A stretch of 5,016 bases of DNA, from assembly GCA_964390625.1 (NCBI GenBank), contig CAYMID010000040.1:1-5016 (forward strand). The letters run 5' to 3'. Position 1 is the stretch's first letter, and every line of letters begins with the position of its first letter. This stretch comes from 2-12-FULL-41-16 sp964390625. Its GTDB lineage: Bacteria; Patescibacteriota; Patescibacteriia; Magasanikbacterales; UBA922. Positions 4,987-5,016 of the stretch are shown in pieces. Below the pieces are notes generated by a model. It did not search any database. It was not told where the DNA came from and saw only the letters and a program-made list of their open reading frames with translations. A program made the position numbers and the translations under genes.

Positions 4987-5016
4987 GTGTTTTGAAAAGA
5001 TAAACAGTATTCTTTT

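Noticed and set aside
4987..5016. Promoter of the HD gene
   Set aside because: Only 30 bases remain upstream; possible -10-like strings (TACTGT, TATCTT) cannot be paired with a -35 inside the window.

Overview
The window looks like a compact bacterial chromosome segment. The helicase type and the sigma70-style promoters (TTGACA, 17-base spacer, TATnnT) are bacterial. A free-standing archaeal-type threonyl-tRNA editing domain, which is unusual for bacteria, hints at a Candidate Phyla Radiation (Patescibacteria) or similar lineage. That placement is inference. Genes end in TAA or TGA, so the standard code fits.

Layout: (1) At 1-420 on the minus strand is a complete 139-residue stand-alone archaeal-type ThrRS editing domain, probably a trans-acting proofreader of Ser-tRNA(Thr). 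(2) Back-to-back promoters fill 431-512. (3) At 530-2236 on the plus strand is a DEAD-box RNA helicase of the DeaD/CsdA kind with a C-terminal DbpA-type RNA-binding domain. Its real start is the ATG at 530, because the upstream in-frame TTG overlaps the -10 box. (4) From about 2267 to 4253 come two orphan genes in series. Each has its own consensus promoter, a leader of about 60-100 bases, a clear Shine-Dalgarno site, visibly GC-richer coding sequence, a structured 3' segment and an A/T-flanked terminator. The first (2400-2981) encodes a 193-residue protein with an N-terminal membrane or signal segment. The second (3299-4102) encodes a 267-residue soluble-looking protein of unknown function. 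(5) A bidirectional terminator (4222-4253) separates these from a convergent AT-rich HD-domain hydrolase gene of the YpgQ/YedJ type (4324-4986, minus).

The editing factor, helicase and HD hydrolase look like housekeeping RNA or nucleotide metabolism genes. None of the three has a visible Shine-Dalgarno site, and the two with readable promoters have predicted leaders of only about 4-11 bases. The two orphan genes are built differently and resemble an accessory insertion made of two self-contained transcription units. The most notable non-coding items are a foldable RNA region at 3021-3106 with competing or pseudoknot pairings and an orphan perfect Shine-Dalgarno sequence, and a long, nearly fully paired hairpin at 4150-4213. 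No CRISPR array, transposase, integrase, tRNA or rRNA was seen.
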